Assembly (NCBI GenBank): GCA_963783445.1
Contig: CAWANP010000014.1
Span: forward strand, 119,569 to 183,568
Direction: 5' to 3'
Origin: CAWANP01 sp963783445
GTDB taxonomy: Bacteria; Chloroflexota; Anaerolineae; JAAYZQ01
Length of the DNA stretch: 64,000 nucleotides
Each line of letters begins with the position of its first letter. Within the stretch, counting starts at the first letter, position 1. Shown one piece after another: positions 49,600 to 58,311 of the stretch. The position numbers were made by a program, and so were the translations under genes. Below the pieces are notes generated by a model. That model did no database searches. It was not told the origin of the DNA and was given only the letters and a program-made list of their open reading frames with translations.

Positions 49600-51285
49600 C
49601 TATTCTCCAGGGCTTGATTCTTCTTCTTGGCTTAGCATCCAAGCCTCCGCCGCGGCCAGGGCTTGCTTTAACGCCGCGCCGAACTCGGGCTGGCCGGGGA
49701 AGACGTTCTCCTTGCCGATGAGACCGAGCAGGTCTGTCTGTTCCAATTGATCCACGACCCGCTGGTTAAAGCCCTCCAGGATCAACAGGTTGCCCCCGTC
49801 CAGGAGAGCGCGCGCATAACGATCCAGGGCGCGGATGAAGGTGCTGCCCACCTCGTCCCGGTCGCGCAGCCGGAAGATGACGGCGCTGCCCTGCGCCTCA
49901 CCGGCATCGGGCAGCTTTTCCTCCAACTCGGCGACCCCGGCGAAAAAGAGGCTGCCGACCGGTTGCAGGATGACGATCTCGCCACTGGGCAGTTCCTCGG
50001 GCGCCTCGGTCTCGACAAAGGCGCCGTCGTCCTGGTGAAGGATGCGCTCGAGGCGGACGGCTTCAGCGGAACGGAAGATATGGAGAAGGATGTGCAGGGC
50101 TACGCCCAGGGCTACCGCGACCTGGATAGGCGCAAACAGGGTGGCGAAAAAGGTAATGGCCATGATGGTCGCTGGGGCCAAGCCCGTATGCCAGACCGTT
50201 TGGATGCGTGATACCTTGATGAGGCTAAAGCCGACGACGATGAGCAGGCCGGCCAGGGTGGGCATGGGGATGGCCTCGATCAGAGGTCCCACGAGCAGGA
50301 CGGCGACGGCCGTGAACAGTCCGGTTGAGATGTTGGCCCAACGCGACCTGCCGCCCGTGCTCTGAATGAGAAAGGTACCCGACATCGATCCGCCCACGGG
50401 GATGCCGCCTACGAGACCCACGGCGATGTTGCCCGCCCCCTGTCCGCGAAAATCGCCTGAGGGGTCGGGATAATCGCCATCGGGGTTGGGCACGCTGCTG
50501 CTGACACCAGAGGCCTGCACCAGGGCGATGATGGCGATGGCCAGGGCGGGCAGGATCAGCTTCAAGATCAGGGAAAGCTGAGGCAGTTGCAGGCTGGGCA
50601 GCGCGCGCAGCACCTTAGTGGTGTCGCCCACAACACCCACGGTTGGCGGGTCAAGCAGCGCGACAACCACTGTGGTCACCAATACGGCGACCAAAAAGCT
50701 GTACTTTTCGAAACGGGTGCGATTAATGGCCACAATCAGGAGGATGGTCATCAGTCCGACGGCCAGCGTGCTCGGGTCGATCTGGCGCCAGTTCATGGCC
50801 GTATCAGCCGTGCGTACAACCTTGTTGGCGGCTTCGCTGGCATAGCCGGTCAGGTCGCCGACCTGACCCAGGATAGTGAGCACGCCCAGGCCGCTGAGAA
50901 AGCCGGTCATGACCGCGTTGGAGATAAATCGCACCAGAAAACCCAGTTTGAGCAGGCCCAGGACAAGCATAAAGATGCCCACCAGCAGGCCCAGCACCAC
51001 CAGGGCCGGGAGATGCTCCTCAGGGGGCAGTGTGCTCAGGGCGTCGAGGGTGGCTAGGGCGGTGGCGCTGGTCGAGTCGACGTTCATGATCACCGAGCTG
51101 GTGAACAGGGCGGCGACCGTCGTACCGGCCATCATGGAATAGAGGCCAAAGATGGGATTGACGCCAGCCAGCAGGCCGTTGGCCAGGCCGCCGGGAATGC
51201 TCACCAGGGCCATGACCAGGCCGGCGACCAGGTCGCCCAAGAGGGTCTTGCGTGGGACCTTTAGTCCGCTAAGGCTCAGTTTCAT
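49600..51285 (-). CDS. SulP-family anion transporter with STAS domain
   Basis: 561-residue SLC26/SulP permease for sulfate or a related anion (bicarbonate, other oxyanions). About 12-14 helices start at DLVAGLVMALVSIPGGLANG; signature segments include GLYSMMAGTTVAALFTSS, VGGIPVGGSMSGTFLIQSTG and GRSRWANISTGLF. The C-terminal STAS domain (about 440-550) has VILQPVGSLFFAGVAELEEK and LLDGGNLLILEGFNQRVVDQ. ATG 51285 lies four bases after the stop of the receiver-membrane gene and three bases before the thioesterase, so all three form one operon. The two sulfatases in the window make sulfate a reasonable substrate, which is inference. Confidence 0.9.
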   Translation of the reverse strand: MKLSLSGLKVPRKTLLGDLVAGLVMALVSIPGGLANGLLAGVNPIFGLYSMMAGTTVAALFTSSVIMNVDSTSATALATLDALSTLPPEEHLPALVVLGLLVGIFMLVLGLLKLGFLVRFISNAVMTGFLSGLGVLTILGQVGDLTGYASEAANKVVRTADTAMNWRQIDPSTLAVGLMTILLIVAINRTRFEKYSFLVAVLVTTVVVALLDPPTVGVVGDTTKVLRALPSLQLPQLSLILKLILPALAIAIIALVQASGVSSSVPNPDGDYPDPSGDFRGQGAGNIAVGLVGGIPVGGSMSGTFLIQSTGGRSRWANISTGLFTAVAVLLVGPLIEAIPMPTLAGLLIVVGFSLIKVSRIQTVWHTGLAPATIMAITFFATLFAPIQVAVALGVALHILLHIFRSAEAVRLERILHQDDGAFVETEAPEELPSGEIVILQPVGSLFFAGVAELEEKLPDAGEAQGSAVIFRLRDRDEVGSTFIRALDRYARALLDGGNLLILEGFNQRVVDQLEQTDLLGLIGKENVFPGQPEFGAALKQALAAAEAWMLSQEEESSPGE

Positions 51286-51289
51286 GGGT

Positions 51290-52570
51290 CTATGGTACCT
51301 CGCAGTTGATCTCGTCGACCATCTCGACGCGTGAAGACCCCACGGGCACCAGCCTCACCGTCTCGGCACAGGGGTCATAGAGTACGTACAGGTCGGCATT
51401 GCCCCCCAGGTACAGCGCCCCCAGGGGTTCCTGCTTTTCATCCAGGTCATAGAGGACCATGGGGCGGGCGCTCAGGCCCAGTAACTGAGGCGCCAGGATC
51501 CCGTGCATGCCGTCGGTCCGCAGATCGGGACCCTTGACCCAGACTTCGCCACCCAGTATCACCAGGAAAACGACAATCAGGACCACCAGCATGACCATGA
51601 CCGGCCGGCTGATGCGCCCCCGCTGGAGTACGCGGGGCAGCGTGTCGTCCAGGCCAAGAAAGCTGGCCAGGAGGGCGACGCCGACTGCCGGACCGACAAA
51701 CAGGTAGAGGATCAGGTCCGCGTAGCGTGCCAGAAACAGTCCGACCAAGATGGTGCCGGTGGCCACTGCTGCCCAGGCGTTCATGCGGTTCAAGATGATC
51801 CTGCCAACCGGCATCCGGCCCACGTAGAACTCGCGGCCCCTCCTGATAGCGCTCCGTAGCGCAGGTTTGGTTTCGATCCATTCGCCGATCATATTCAGCC
51901 AAGCGTCGATAAAGAGCAGTGGGCCAAATACCCCGAGCAGGGCCAAGAACCCAACGATCACGTCTGTGGCGCGCGTGGTTGGATCAACGCCCAGGTCCAC
52001 GACGCGCACGCCGATCTGGCCCCAGAAATTGCGCCACAGCAGGCCTGTCAGGGCAGCGATGAGCCCCATGAGCGGCACGAGTCCCAAGACCACCGTCATC
52101 AGCTTGTTGCGCCGTTCTTCGGAAGAGATGCCCAATTCGGGGGCGGTGTCCTTCAGGACGTCGTAGGTGGCCTCCGGCGGCAGCCACAGCTTGCCCTGGT
52201 GCACGTGCCGGATGGCGGCCTCAATCTCCGAGTTGCTATCCCCGCGGCAGACGTAGCCCCGCGCCCCGGCGTCCAGGGCGAGGATAATCCGATCGTGCGG
52301 CGGATCCGCCGGGCTCACTGCCAGGATCTTGACCTCCGGCTGCGTTTCGACAAGCCGTTCGATGACGCTGATACTGCGATAGCCGGGCAACATCAGATCA
52401 ATGGCCATGACATCGGGCTGGAGATCCTTGGCTCTTTCGAGGGCCGACCGTAGGTTGTGGGCGACGCCCACATTCTCAACGCCCTGCAACTTGGCCAGTC
52501 TGTCCCTCAGTATACCCTCTCGGTTGGGGTCTTCATCGATGACGAGCAGGCGGATCGGATCGGGACTCAA
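51290..52570 (-). CDS. receiver domain fused to a multi-helix membrane domain
   Basis: 426 residues. Residues 1-130 are a NarL-type response-regulator receiver: acidic pair D12/E13, phospho-acceptor D58 (MAIDLMLPG), S86, then GARGYVCRGD where the usual Lys is R109, and the typical linker HQGKLWLPPE. Instead of a LuxR helix-turn-helix, residues 155-355 form about five membrane helices (LMTVVLGLVPLMGLIAALTG, VGFLALLGVFGPLLFIDAWL, VMVMLVVLIVVFLVILGG) followed by a ~75-residue C-terminal domain ending VEMVDEINCEVP. TTG start with GAGGAG eight bases upstream. First gene of an operon with SulP and a thioesterase. No sensor kinase is adjacent. A receiver that gates a membrane module is the simplest reading. 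Confidence 0.8.
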   Translation of the reverse strand: MSPDPIRLLVIDEDPNREGILRDRLAKLQGVENVGVAHNLRSALERAKDLQPDVMAIDLMLPGYRSISVIERLVETQPEVKILAVSPADPPHDRIILALDAGARGYVCRGDSNSEIEAAIRHVHQGKLWLPPEATYDVLKDTAPELGISSEERRNKLMTVVLGLVPLMGLIAALTGLLWRNFWGQIGVRVVDLGVDPTTRATDVIVGFLALLGVFGPLLFIDAWLNMIGEWIETKPALRSAIRRGREFYVGRMPVGRIILNRMNAWAAVATGTILVGLFLARYADLILYLFVGPAVGVALLASFLGLDDTLPRVLQRGRISRPVMVMLVVLIVVFLVILGGEVWVKGPDLRTDGMHGILAPQLLGLSARPMVLYDLDEKQEPLGALYLGGNADLYVLYDPCAETVRLVPVGSSRVEMVDEINCEVP

Positions 52571-52682
52571 GGTATAGACTCCTCAGCCGGCACAAGATCC
52601 CTGGTGATGCGCGGCCGGCAGCGCATGGTGCAGATGAGATGAAGAGTGTTTGTCTTGGTGGCACTCGTTATCTCCTCTGGGG

Positions 52683-52711
52683 ATTATACCATAGGCTGGG
52701 GCTAGGGACAA
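52683..52711 (-). promoter_or_regulatory. extended -10 promoter of the receiver/SulP/thioesterase operon
   Basis: TTGTCC (52711-52706), 17-base spacer ending TGG, TATAAT (52688-52683). The sequence from the -35 to about 30 bases past the -10 is nearly identical to that at 55663-55691 upstream of the sulfatase operon. Leader about 105 bases. Confidence 0.75.
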
Positions 52712-52822
52712 CAAGGCAACATGGGCTTTCTAGTCTGCACTGGCATGGGAATCCCAGAGCCCAGGAGGCACCCGGGACATGCTGCCGCACTGCGGCGCGC
52801 TATTGCGGCGCTGAAGCGCCGA

Positions 52823-53854
52823 CTACGAACTTTTGCGTGCTGGGACTGGAATATCCTGGCAGAGATCCAGAGCCTGCATGAGCCCCCGGATGTAGCCCAC
52901 CTGCCAGGCACGGCTGCTGTGCATCCAATCTGTGTCGTTGACCAGGCCAAAATGGTGATCGGGTATGACATAGCCCTCATAGCCTACCTCTTTCAGCGCC
53001 TTCAGGTTGGCCACCATGTCACCATCGCCTTCATGGGGAAAGACCTCGGCGTACTTGGGGACTGTGCCGCGCACATTGCGAAAGTGAACAGCAAAGATCT
53101 TGCCCCGCTGGCCCAGGTCACGGATAACCTGGGGCACACATTCTCCTGCTTCTTGCATGGTTCCCAGGCAGAGCAACAACCCGTTGTACGGGCTGGGAAC
53201 GAGTTCAACCAGCCGCACCAGTCCTTCCAGGTTGACAAGCGCCTGCTGCACACCGCGGTAGTAGGCCAGCGGGGGATCGTCGGGGTGTGTCGCGAGCCGG
53301 ACCCTTGCCTCCTCAGCGACGGGTACGATACGCTCGTAGAAGTAGGCGATGCGAGACCAGACCTCCTCCCGAGAGACCTCTCCCGCGGGCTTGTCGTCCA
53401 GATCGCCGACCATGCGCTCAGCGTCAAAGGTCTGGAGAAAGGCGCCTCCCGGCCCTACTGGCTCACGTTCATATCCTGGGTGCCAACTTGGGCCCTTGGG
53501 CGCCCAGATGGTTGTCCGCTGATCAATGAGGATCGCCGGAGAAGGTACGCCGTCCTCGTACGCTTGCCCTATGCTGCGTATGGTGCGGCAGACATTGTCG
53601 ATCTCCCGGTCACGCCCTGGCAGCCCCAGGAGCTGGTTCTTGACGCAGTCTCCGCCCAGGCCAATGCCGGTCAGTTCCAGGCCGTGCCCGTCAAAACGCT
53701 TGCGCATCTCGGCGACATTGTCGACTGTGAGGTAACAACGCTCGGCATACCCCGGGCAGGCCGAGGCCCAGAAGCTGGCGCCACTGGTGCCAATCTGTTT
53801 GGCGAACCGCAAGCGGTCCTCAGCGCCATTCAGCGATCTCACGCCAATTTTCAT
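52823..53854 (-). CDS. mannonate dehydratase-like (UxuA family) protein
   Basis: 343-residue TIM-barrel enzyme of the UxuA / xylose-isomerase-like fold that dehydrates hexuronic-acid-derived mannonate to 2-keto-3-deoxygluconate. Diagnostic segments are RLATHPDDPPLAYYRG (family HPDDPP motif), IFAVHFRNVRG, GDMVANLKALKEVGYEGYVI and PDHHFGLVNDTDW. AGGAGGGG five bases before ATG 53854 (MKIGVRSLNG) fixes the start. It follows the sulfatase gene by 131 bases on the same strand, consistent with catabolism of a sulfated uronate. The N-terminal motif is divergent, so a related sugar acid is possible. Confidence 0.8.
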   Translation of the reverse strand: MKIGVRSLNGAEDRLRFAKQIGTSGASFWASACPGYAERCYLTVDNVAEMRKRFDGHGLELTGIGLGGDCVKNQLLGLPGRDREIDNVCRTIRSIGQAYEDGVPSPAILIDQRTTIWAPKGPSWHPGYEREPVGPGGAFLQTFDAERMVGDLDDKPAGEVSREEVWSRIAYFYERIVPVAEEARVRLATHPDDPPLAYYRGVQQALVNLEGLVRLVELVPSPYNGLLLCLGTMQEAGECVPQVIRDLGQRGKIFAVHFRNVRGTVPKYAEVFPHEGDGDMVANLKALKEVGYEGYVIPDHHFGLVNDTDWMHSSRAWQVGYIRGLMQALDLCQDIPVPARKSS

Positions 53855-53985
53855 CACCCCTCCTGCAGCAATACACACCAACTCTGGCGCTTCTTCAAGC
53901 TGCCGTATGGCATGTGTGCGGGCGTCTTCTAGTCCAGTACCGTTATTGGATCCCCACCTCGATCTTGCCTATATCCTCTGACCAA

Positions 53986-55476
53986 CTAGGATTCTTTGGG
54001 GTATTCTGGCCTCCAATCCGGACCATAGGCATCCCGCCAGATCAAGGATTGAATCTGTGGCGCATAGTAGGCCATCGCAGTACCCCCGTTCCACAGGTTG
54101 CATTTGGGCGCGGAATAGGTAGCGAAAAAGGCGTCGATGCGCTCACTCAACTCAGCGACAACGTCTGCATTAGCAGAGTCGGAAGCAACATTGTGATCCT
54201 CGCCGGGGTCATGGAGCAGGTCGTATAGCTCGTCTTCGAACCTATACTTCTGACTGCCAGGGAAATACTTGATGTATGTCCATCGCCTTGTGCGTATGGC
54301 TCGCATCTCTTCCTGCTCGTAGAAGACGTCATCAAAGCGATCAGTCAAGGGACGCCCTTGCAGCAGAGGGGCCAGGCTCCTGCCGGGCGAGTCCTCGATC
54401 TCGATGTCGTTTAGCCCGACATAGTCCGCGAGCGTGCGGAACCAATCGGTCTGCATGACCATCAGGTTGGACTCTTGTTGTGGTGCGATATGGTTGGTAT
54501 GGCGCATGATCATGGGGATGTTAAAGCATTGTCGATAACCCACGGAGGGAAAAGCGTAGGGCGACACGCCCCAGACACCGTTGCGTCCCATGCTAATGCC
54601 ATGGTCGGCAGTAAACAGGACCAGCGTGTTGTCATCCAGGCCCAACTCCTGCAACGTTTCCATGATACGGCCTACGCCGTCATCCATGTAGCTGATCTGA
54701 GAGAAGTAGTTGCGCATTCTGGGCAGGTTGTTCTGCGCCGTCAGGTTGTCCGAAAAGTCGAATCCAGGCAGATCGATGGCCGACCAGTGCTGCACAAAGT
54801 CGATATTGCGCCTGCTGACCGGCTCCCGGGGCAAGGAGTCCATGGGCTTGTCCTCAAAGTGCTTCCCGAAAGGATTTTTCGGCTCACCCCCGACTGCATA
54901 CCCATCGCCGTAAGGAGCGTTGTATGACACGTACAGGAAGAAGGGTTGATCGCTGTCGGCGCTGCTGCGAAGGAATCCAGTCGCCTTTTCCGTCCACAGC
55001 TCCGTAGCATGCCCATCATAGTGATGGGTCTTGCCGTCTTCTATGTAGTGCAGATCCCAAAAGTCTGCGGTATGGCCGTGCTCATCAGGCACCCAGTAGT
55101 CGTAGCCGTGCTGGGGCGTGTAGGGTGTGCCCATATGAAATTTACCGACCAGCCCCGTTTTGTAACCGTTGTCCTTTAGCGTCTGGGGCAAGGTTCGGAA
55201 ACCCTCGACCGCGTCAAATTCCTCGGGATACCACTCCCATCGATCTGGTAGCGCAAAATGGATGCCATGCTGGGAGGGCATGACCCCGGTGAAGAGCGAG
55301 GCTCGCGAGGGCGAACAAACCCCATTGGCGCAATACCCATTGTTGAATCTGATGCCCTGAGCCGCCAGCCGGTCCAGGTTGGGCGTGTAGGCATCCGTAT
55401 TGCCATAACAGCCAAGGGCCTGGCTGGGCATGTTGTCCACAATCATCAGTACGATATTCGGGCGTTTCGCGCTCAT
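53986..55476 (-). CDS. Cys-type sulfatase (sulfatase family)
   Basis: 496-residue sulfatase with the canonical formylglycine signature C54-S-P-S-R (CSPSRASLFTG). The metal site begins IVLMIVDNMPSQ, with D14 followed by Asn where many sulfatases have a second Asp. Also seen: KDNGYKTGLVGKFHMG, LVLFTADHGISMGRNG and RAIRTRRWTYIKY. No signal peptide, so a cytoplasmic location is likely. GGGAGG five bases upstream supports ATG 55476. First gene of the operon with the UxuA-like enzyme. The substrate is probably a sulfated sugar acid (inference). A formylglycine-generating enzyme must be encoded elsewhere. Confidence 0.9.
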   Translation of the reverse strand: MSAKRPNIVLMIVDNMPSQALGCYGNTDAYTPNLDRLAAQGIRFNNGYCANGVCSPSRASLFTGVMPSQHGIHFALPDRWEWYPEEFDAVEGFRTLPQTLKDNGYKTGLVGKFHMGTPYTPQHGYDYWVPDEHGHTADFWDLHYIEDGKTHHYDGHATELWTEKATGFLRSSADSDQPFFLYVSYNAPYGDGYAVGGEPKNPFGKHFEDKPMDSLPREPVSRRNIDFVQHWSAIDLPGFDFSDNLTAQNNLPRMRNYFSQISYMDDGVGRIMETLQELGLDDNTLVLFTADHGISMGRNGVWGVSPYAFPSVGYRQCFNIPMIMRHTNHIAPQQESNLMVMQTDWFRTLADYVGLNDIEIEDSPGRSLAPLLQGRPLTDRFDDVFYEQEEMRAIRTRRWTYIKYFPGSQKYRFEDELYDLLHDPGEDHNVASDSANADVVAELSERIDAFFATYSAPKCNLWNGGTAMAYYAPQIQSLIWRDAYGPDWRPEYPKES

Positions 55477-55662
55477 TTTAGCCTCCCCATGATTGAGCTG
55501 TGCTTGTGCCGTCTCTTGATTCTAGATCTCCTCAAACACGCCAGGCTGCCACGTATTGTCGAACCCTGGTTCCAGCGCTCCATTGATTCGCGGCAGGTAG
55601 AGCTTGTTGCGAATGAGTGGAAGGGTATCTGCCTCGGTTGGCACTCGTTTTCTCCCCTGGGA

Positions 55663-55691
55663 AGTATACCATAGGCAGGGACTAGGGACAA
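55663..55691 (-). promoter_or_regulatory. extended -10 promoter of the sulfatase operon
   Basis: TTGTCC (55691-55686), 17-base spacer ending TGG, TATACT (55668-55663). Near twin of the promoter at 52683-52711, including the downstream text complementary to GGCACTCGTT. Leader about 180 bases. Confidence 0.72.
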
Positions 55692-55737
55692 CGACATGGC
55701 AAATTGAATCGTTCTGGCAACGGGGGCTTGTGCACAA

Positions 55738-55899
55738 GCTCTCAACGATCTCGGCATCCGTTTTGGCCGAATCCGAAAAGGGCGGGATGTTGGCCCGTTT
55801 GGCTCTGCGAGTAGATGGACGCCCCTTGCCGGTCACCTTGAGCAACTGGTTTCTTTCGTCGGTATTCAGAAGGGCGCCCCATTTCTTGGATATGAGCAT
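55738..55899 (-). pseudogene. IS630-type transposase N-terminal remnant
   Basis: Minus-strand frame with LNTDERNQLLKVTGKGRPST, then RRAKRANIPPFSDSAKTDAE and IVES. It matches the start of IS630-family transposases (L-xxEER-xL-xxV-KG-...-A-RARILLLAD-GKTDAEIAE). The helix-turn-helix after this and the DDE domain are absent. It lies immediately upstream of the shared promoter of the sulfatase operon. Confidence 0.6.
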
Positions 55900-55997
55900 C
55901 GCCCCGTTTTGAGGCAAGTATACCTCGGGGAAGTACAGTCAGTAAAACCAGTTTGTCAAGGTACCAGAGGCTATGCGCATGATCGAATCCTGAAGCA

Positions 55998-56026
55998 TTG
56001 CCAGGACTGGGTATCGGTGGTATAAT
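55998..56026 (+). promoter_or_regulatory. extended -10 promoter of the pentapeptide gene
   Basis: TTGCCA (55998-56003), 17-base spacer ending TGG, TATAAT (56021-56026). Leader about 160 bases to ATG 56193. Confidence 0.78.
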
Positions 56027-56192
56027 GGTAGCGCCCTTGGGAAACGCCTTGCAGCGCAGCAGCATCCAGGGCAGCGACCCGGCCGACGGGGACGGCCTGA
56101 TAGAAGAAATCATCGCATGGCAGAGCCGTTCCTTTCCCTCGCGGCAGCAGGGGCACCTGCGGTGGCGGGTAAGCGGGGAGGGAATCAAGACG

Positions 56193-56840
56193 ATGGAAGC
56201 CAAGGAGTTTATCAGACGACACGGCGCGGGGGAGCGCGACTTCGCAGGGACTACCTTGAGCGGGGCTGACCTGAGCGGGGCTGACCTGAGCGGGGCTGAC
56301 CTGAGCGGGGCTGACCTGAGCGGGGCCAACCTGCACGAGGCCAACCTGAGCGACGCCAAGCTGGAAGGAGCCTTACTGAGCGCAGCCATCCTGAGTGGGG
56401 CTACACTGTTCTGGGCTAACCTAATCGGGGCCGACCTGCAAGGGGCTGACCTGCGCGCAGCCAGGCTGCGCGCGGCCGACTTGAGCGGGGCCATGCTGGG
56501 CAGGGCCGACCTGCGCGAGGCCTGGCTGAGTGAGGTCAACCTGGAAAGGGTCGACCTGAGTGGGGTCGTGCTGAGCGACGCCACGCTGCTCTGGGTCAAC
56601 CTAATCAGGGCCGACCTGCGCGGGGCCGACCTGCGTGGGGCCAGGCTGCACGAGGCTGACCTGGAAGGGGCCAACTTGGAGTGCGCCAACCTGGAATGGG
56701 CCGATCTGAAGGGGGCCAACCTGGGCAAGGCCAACCTGGAATGGGCCAACCTGTCCGGGGCCAAGGTGACCGACGAGCAACTCGCCCAAGCCGAGACCCT
56801 CAAAGGCGCAACCATGCCCGACGGCACGAAGCATCCATGA
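56193..56840 (+). CDS. pentapeptide-repeat protein
   Basis: 215-residue protein made almost wholly of A(D/N)Lxx pentapeptides from residue 25 to 195 (about 34 repeats), which fold as a right-handed quadrilateral beta-helix. A conserved N-terminal cap (MEAKEFIRRHGAGERDFAG) and C-terminal tail (KVTDEQLAQAETLKGATMPD + GTKHP) flank the repeats. GGGGAGGG about ten bases upstream favours ATG 56193; the frame is open 65 codons further upstream without repeats. At DNA level the 15-base unit GGGGCTGACCTGAGC recurs almost perfectly at 56258-56320. Function unknown; some relatives mimic DNA and bind gyrase. Confidence 0.85.
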   Translation: MEAKEFIRRHGAGERDFAGTTLSGADLSGADLSGADLSGADLSGANLHEANLSDAKLEGALLSAAILSGATLFWANLIGADLQGADLRAARLRAADLSGAMLGRADLREAWLSEVNLERVDLSGVVLSDATLLWVNLIRADLRGADLRGARLHEADLEGANLECANLEWADLKGANLGKANLEWANLSGAKVTDEQLAQAETLKGATMPDGTKHP

Positions 56841-57364
56841 GCAGGGCGGGCTCCCATGGCTGCTGTCACCCACCGTGGGAGGTTTGACCATCCACCGACA
56901 ACCCCGTTCTGTGGGGGCATGGGTGGTGGCCGGTGGGCCGGCGCGTGGGACGCGGGCCGACGACTATCGGGTACTGGTGCTGCGGAGTTCCGTTTCCGAG
57001 ACGGTGACCCGGGGCAAGTATTGGGTTAGGGTGGAACTGGCCCACGTAAAGGGATTGGTGGCTTACCTGGCCGAGGCAGCGGCTGACCCGGTCGTGCAGC
57101 CGACCACCGGTGGGGAATATCATGGGTAAGCTGCAATTGCCAGTGCGGCAAAACATCCTGCGATGTCGCAGCCTCCAGGGCATGGTCAGACCGGCGCGAC
57201 CGGCCTGACAGGAGCCATCCATAGCATAGGAGAACCGTTCAAGTCCCCTTGCGGCACCAGGGGCACTTGCCGTGGCGAGTGAGCTAGCGCTTCTTTTTTC
57301 TGTAAGGGTGCTGTACACCAGGCCAAAGAGGATTGCTAGCAGATAGGAGAGGAGGGGAAGGCAA

Positions 57365-57826
57365 GTGACAAGTGAGATCGTAGCCGCCCTCGTTGGAGCG
57401 GGGATAGTTCTGGTGGGTGGCATCGTGGGCGCTTTCTTACAGCACTTCCTGTCGCTCAGGGCGGACAGGATAAAGAGGCAGCGGGATAGGCAAGAAGAAG
57501 GGGCCAGGAGGACGCAGGACGGGCGTGAGGAAAGAGTCAGATGGCTAAGGGAAAAGAAGAATAAGGAAGATGAAAGCGAGAAAGATAGAGAAGAGCGAGA
57601 AATAGAGAGACTCAGGGAGGTGCTGTTGGGGAGTGTCTCCTCTAGGCTCGCAGCTCAAGACCTTGAGAAATTCATGGAAGAAGTCGAAAAGAAGTACCAT
57701 GAAGACGGATGGAAATGGGCTGAGAGGCCGCCGGAAGCCTTGGAGAGCTGGCTGAGTGAACGACTGCAAGAGGTTGGAGAGGAGTGGAGTAGCCAGGAAG
57801 AGACACCGGATGAGCCATTAGAATAG
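57365..57826 (+). CDS. membrane-anchored coiled-coil protein
   Basis: 153-residue protein: one N-terminal helix (IVAALVGAGIVLVGGIVGAF, about 5-24) and then a very charged coiled coil (RIKRQRDRQEEGARRTQDGR ... EREIERLREVL) to about residue 90, and a helical end. GTG 57365 has GGAGGGGAAGG upstream. The upstream text (near 57228-57290) resembles the leader of the pentapeptide gene (56138-56190), suggesting shared control or duplication. No family recognised; it sits between pentapeptide genes. Confidence 0.65.
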   Translation: MTSEIVAALVGAGIVLVGGIVGAFLQHFLSLRADRIKRQRDRQEEGARRTQDGREERVRWLREKKNKEDESEKDREEREIERLREVLLGSVSSRLAAQDLEKFMEEVEKKYHEDGWKWAERPPEALESWLSERLQEVGEEWSSQEETPDEPLE

Positions 57827-58019
57827 CCTGTATGTCCATAGAGATGGCTTTGCAGACATAGAAGATAAGGTGGCCCAGGTGACTGGGTGCCCTGGGAGCC
57901 GGCGCACGAAACAGGCCCCAGCAACTGACGCCGGGGCCATCGGGGACCAGGCTGAGAAGGCGGACACCGAAACAGTCCAGCCCGCCGATATCGTGCCACG
58001 CCGACGCGAAGGGATCAAG

Positions 58020-58067
58020 ATGATGGGAGCCCAAGAGCTTATCAGACGGTATAACGCAGGGAAGTGA
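58020..58067 (+). pseudogene. pentapeptide-gene stub with premature stop
   Basis: ATG 58020 encodes MMGAQELIRRYNAGK and then TGA, then GAC TTA in frame. It parallels the cap of the two pentapeptide proteins (MEAKEFIRRHGAGERDF; MDAPELITLYEAGERNF). The stop stands where the others have Arg (CGA/CGC to TGA) and no repeats follow. Confidence 0.6.
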
Positions 58068-58311
58068 GACTTAGAGCCAACCTTGAAAAGACGCTCGCCC
58101 GCGGGCTGGTCATGGCCGCCGGTCGGGACAATGGCAACCGGTGGCAGCGAGTTGTCAACGCCTGACCGGAGGCAGGGCGAGTGAAGGTGGTTGTCATCCG
58201 GCGATGCGGGTGGCAATGACAACGGACCGGGCAATTGACGCCGCGGGCCCTGGGCCCGGGCGGCCCAGCCCATCGGGATCATAGTACTGCGAGGGGGAAG
58301 GGACAAGGTTA

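Noticed and set aside
55522..55640. Minus-strand piece TLPLIRNKLYLPRINGALEP, resembling the start of MalT-like regulators
   Set aside because: Only ~15 residues fit and the ATPase region is absent.
56012..56034. GGTGGTATAATGGTAGCG looks like the 5' end of a tRNA
   Set aside because: No anticodon arm, T-arm or matching acceptor strand follows; TATAAT here fits a promoter with TTGCCA 17 bases upstream.
56875..57129. 84-codon plus-strand frame after the pentapeptide gene (segment VSETVTRGKYWVRVELAHVK)
   Set aside because: Looks partly protein-like but has no ribosome site and no family; not strong enough to call.
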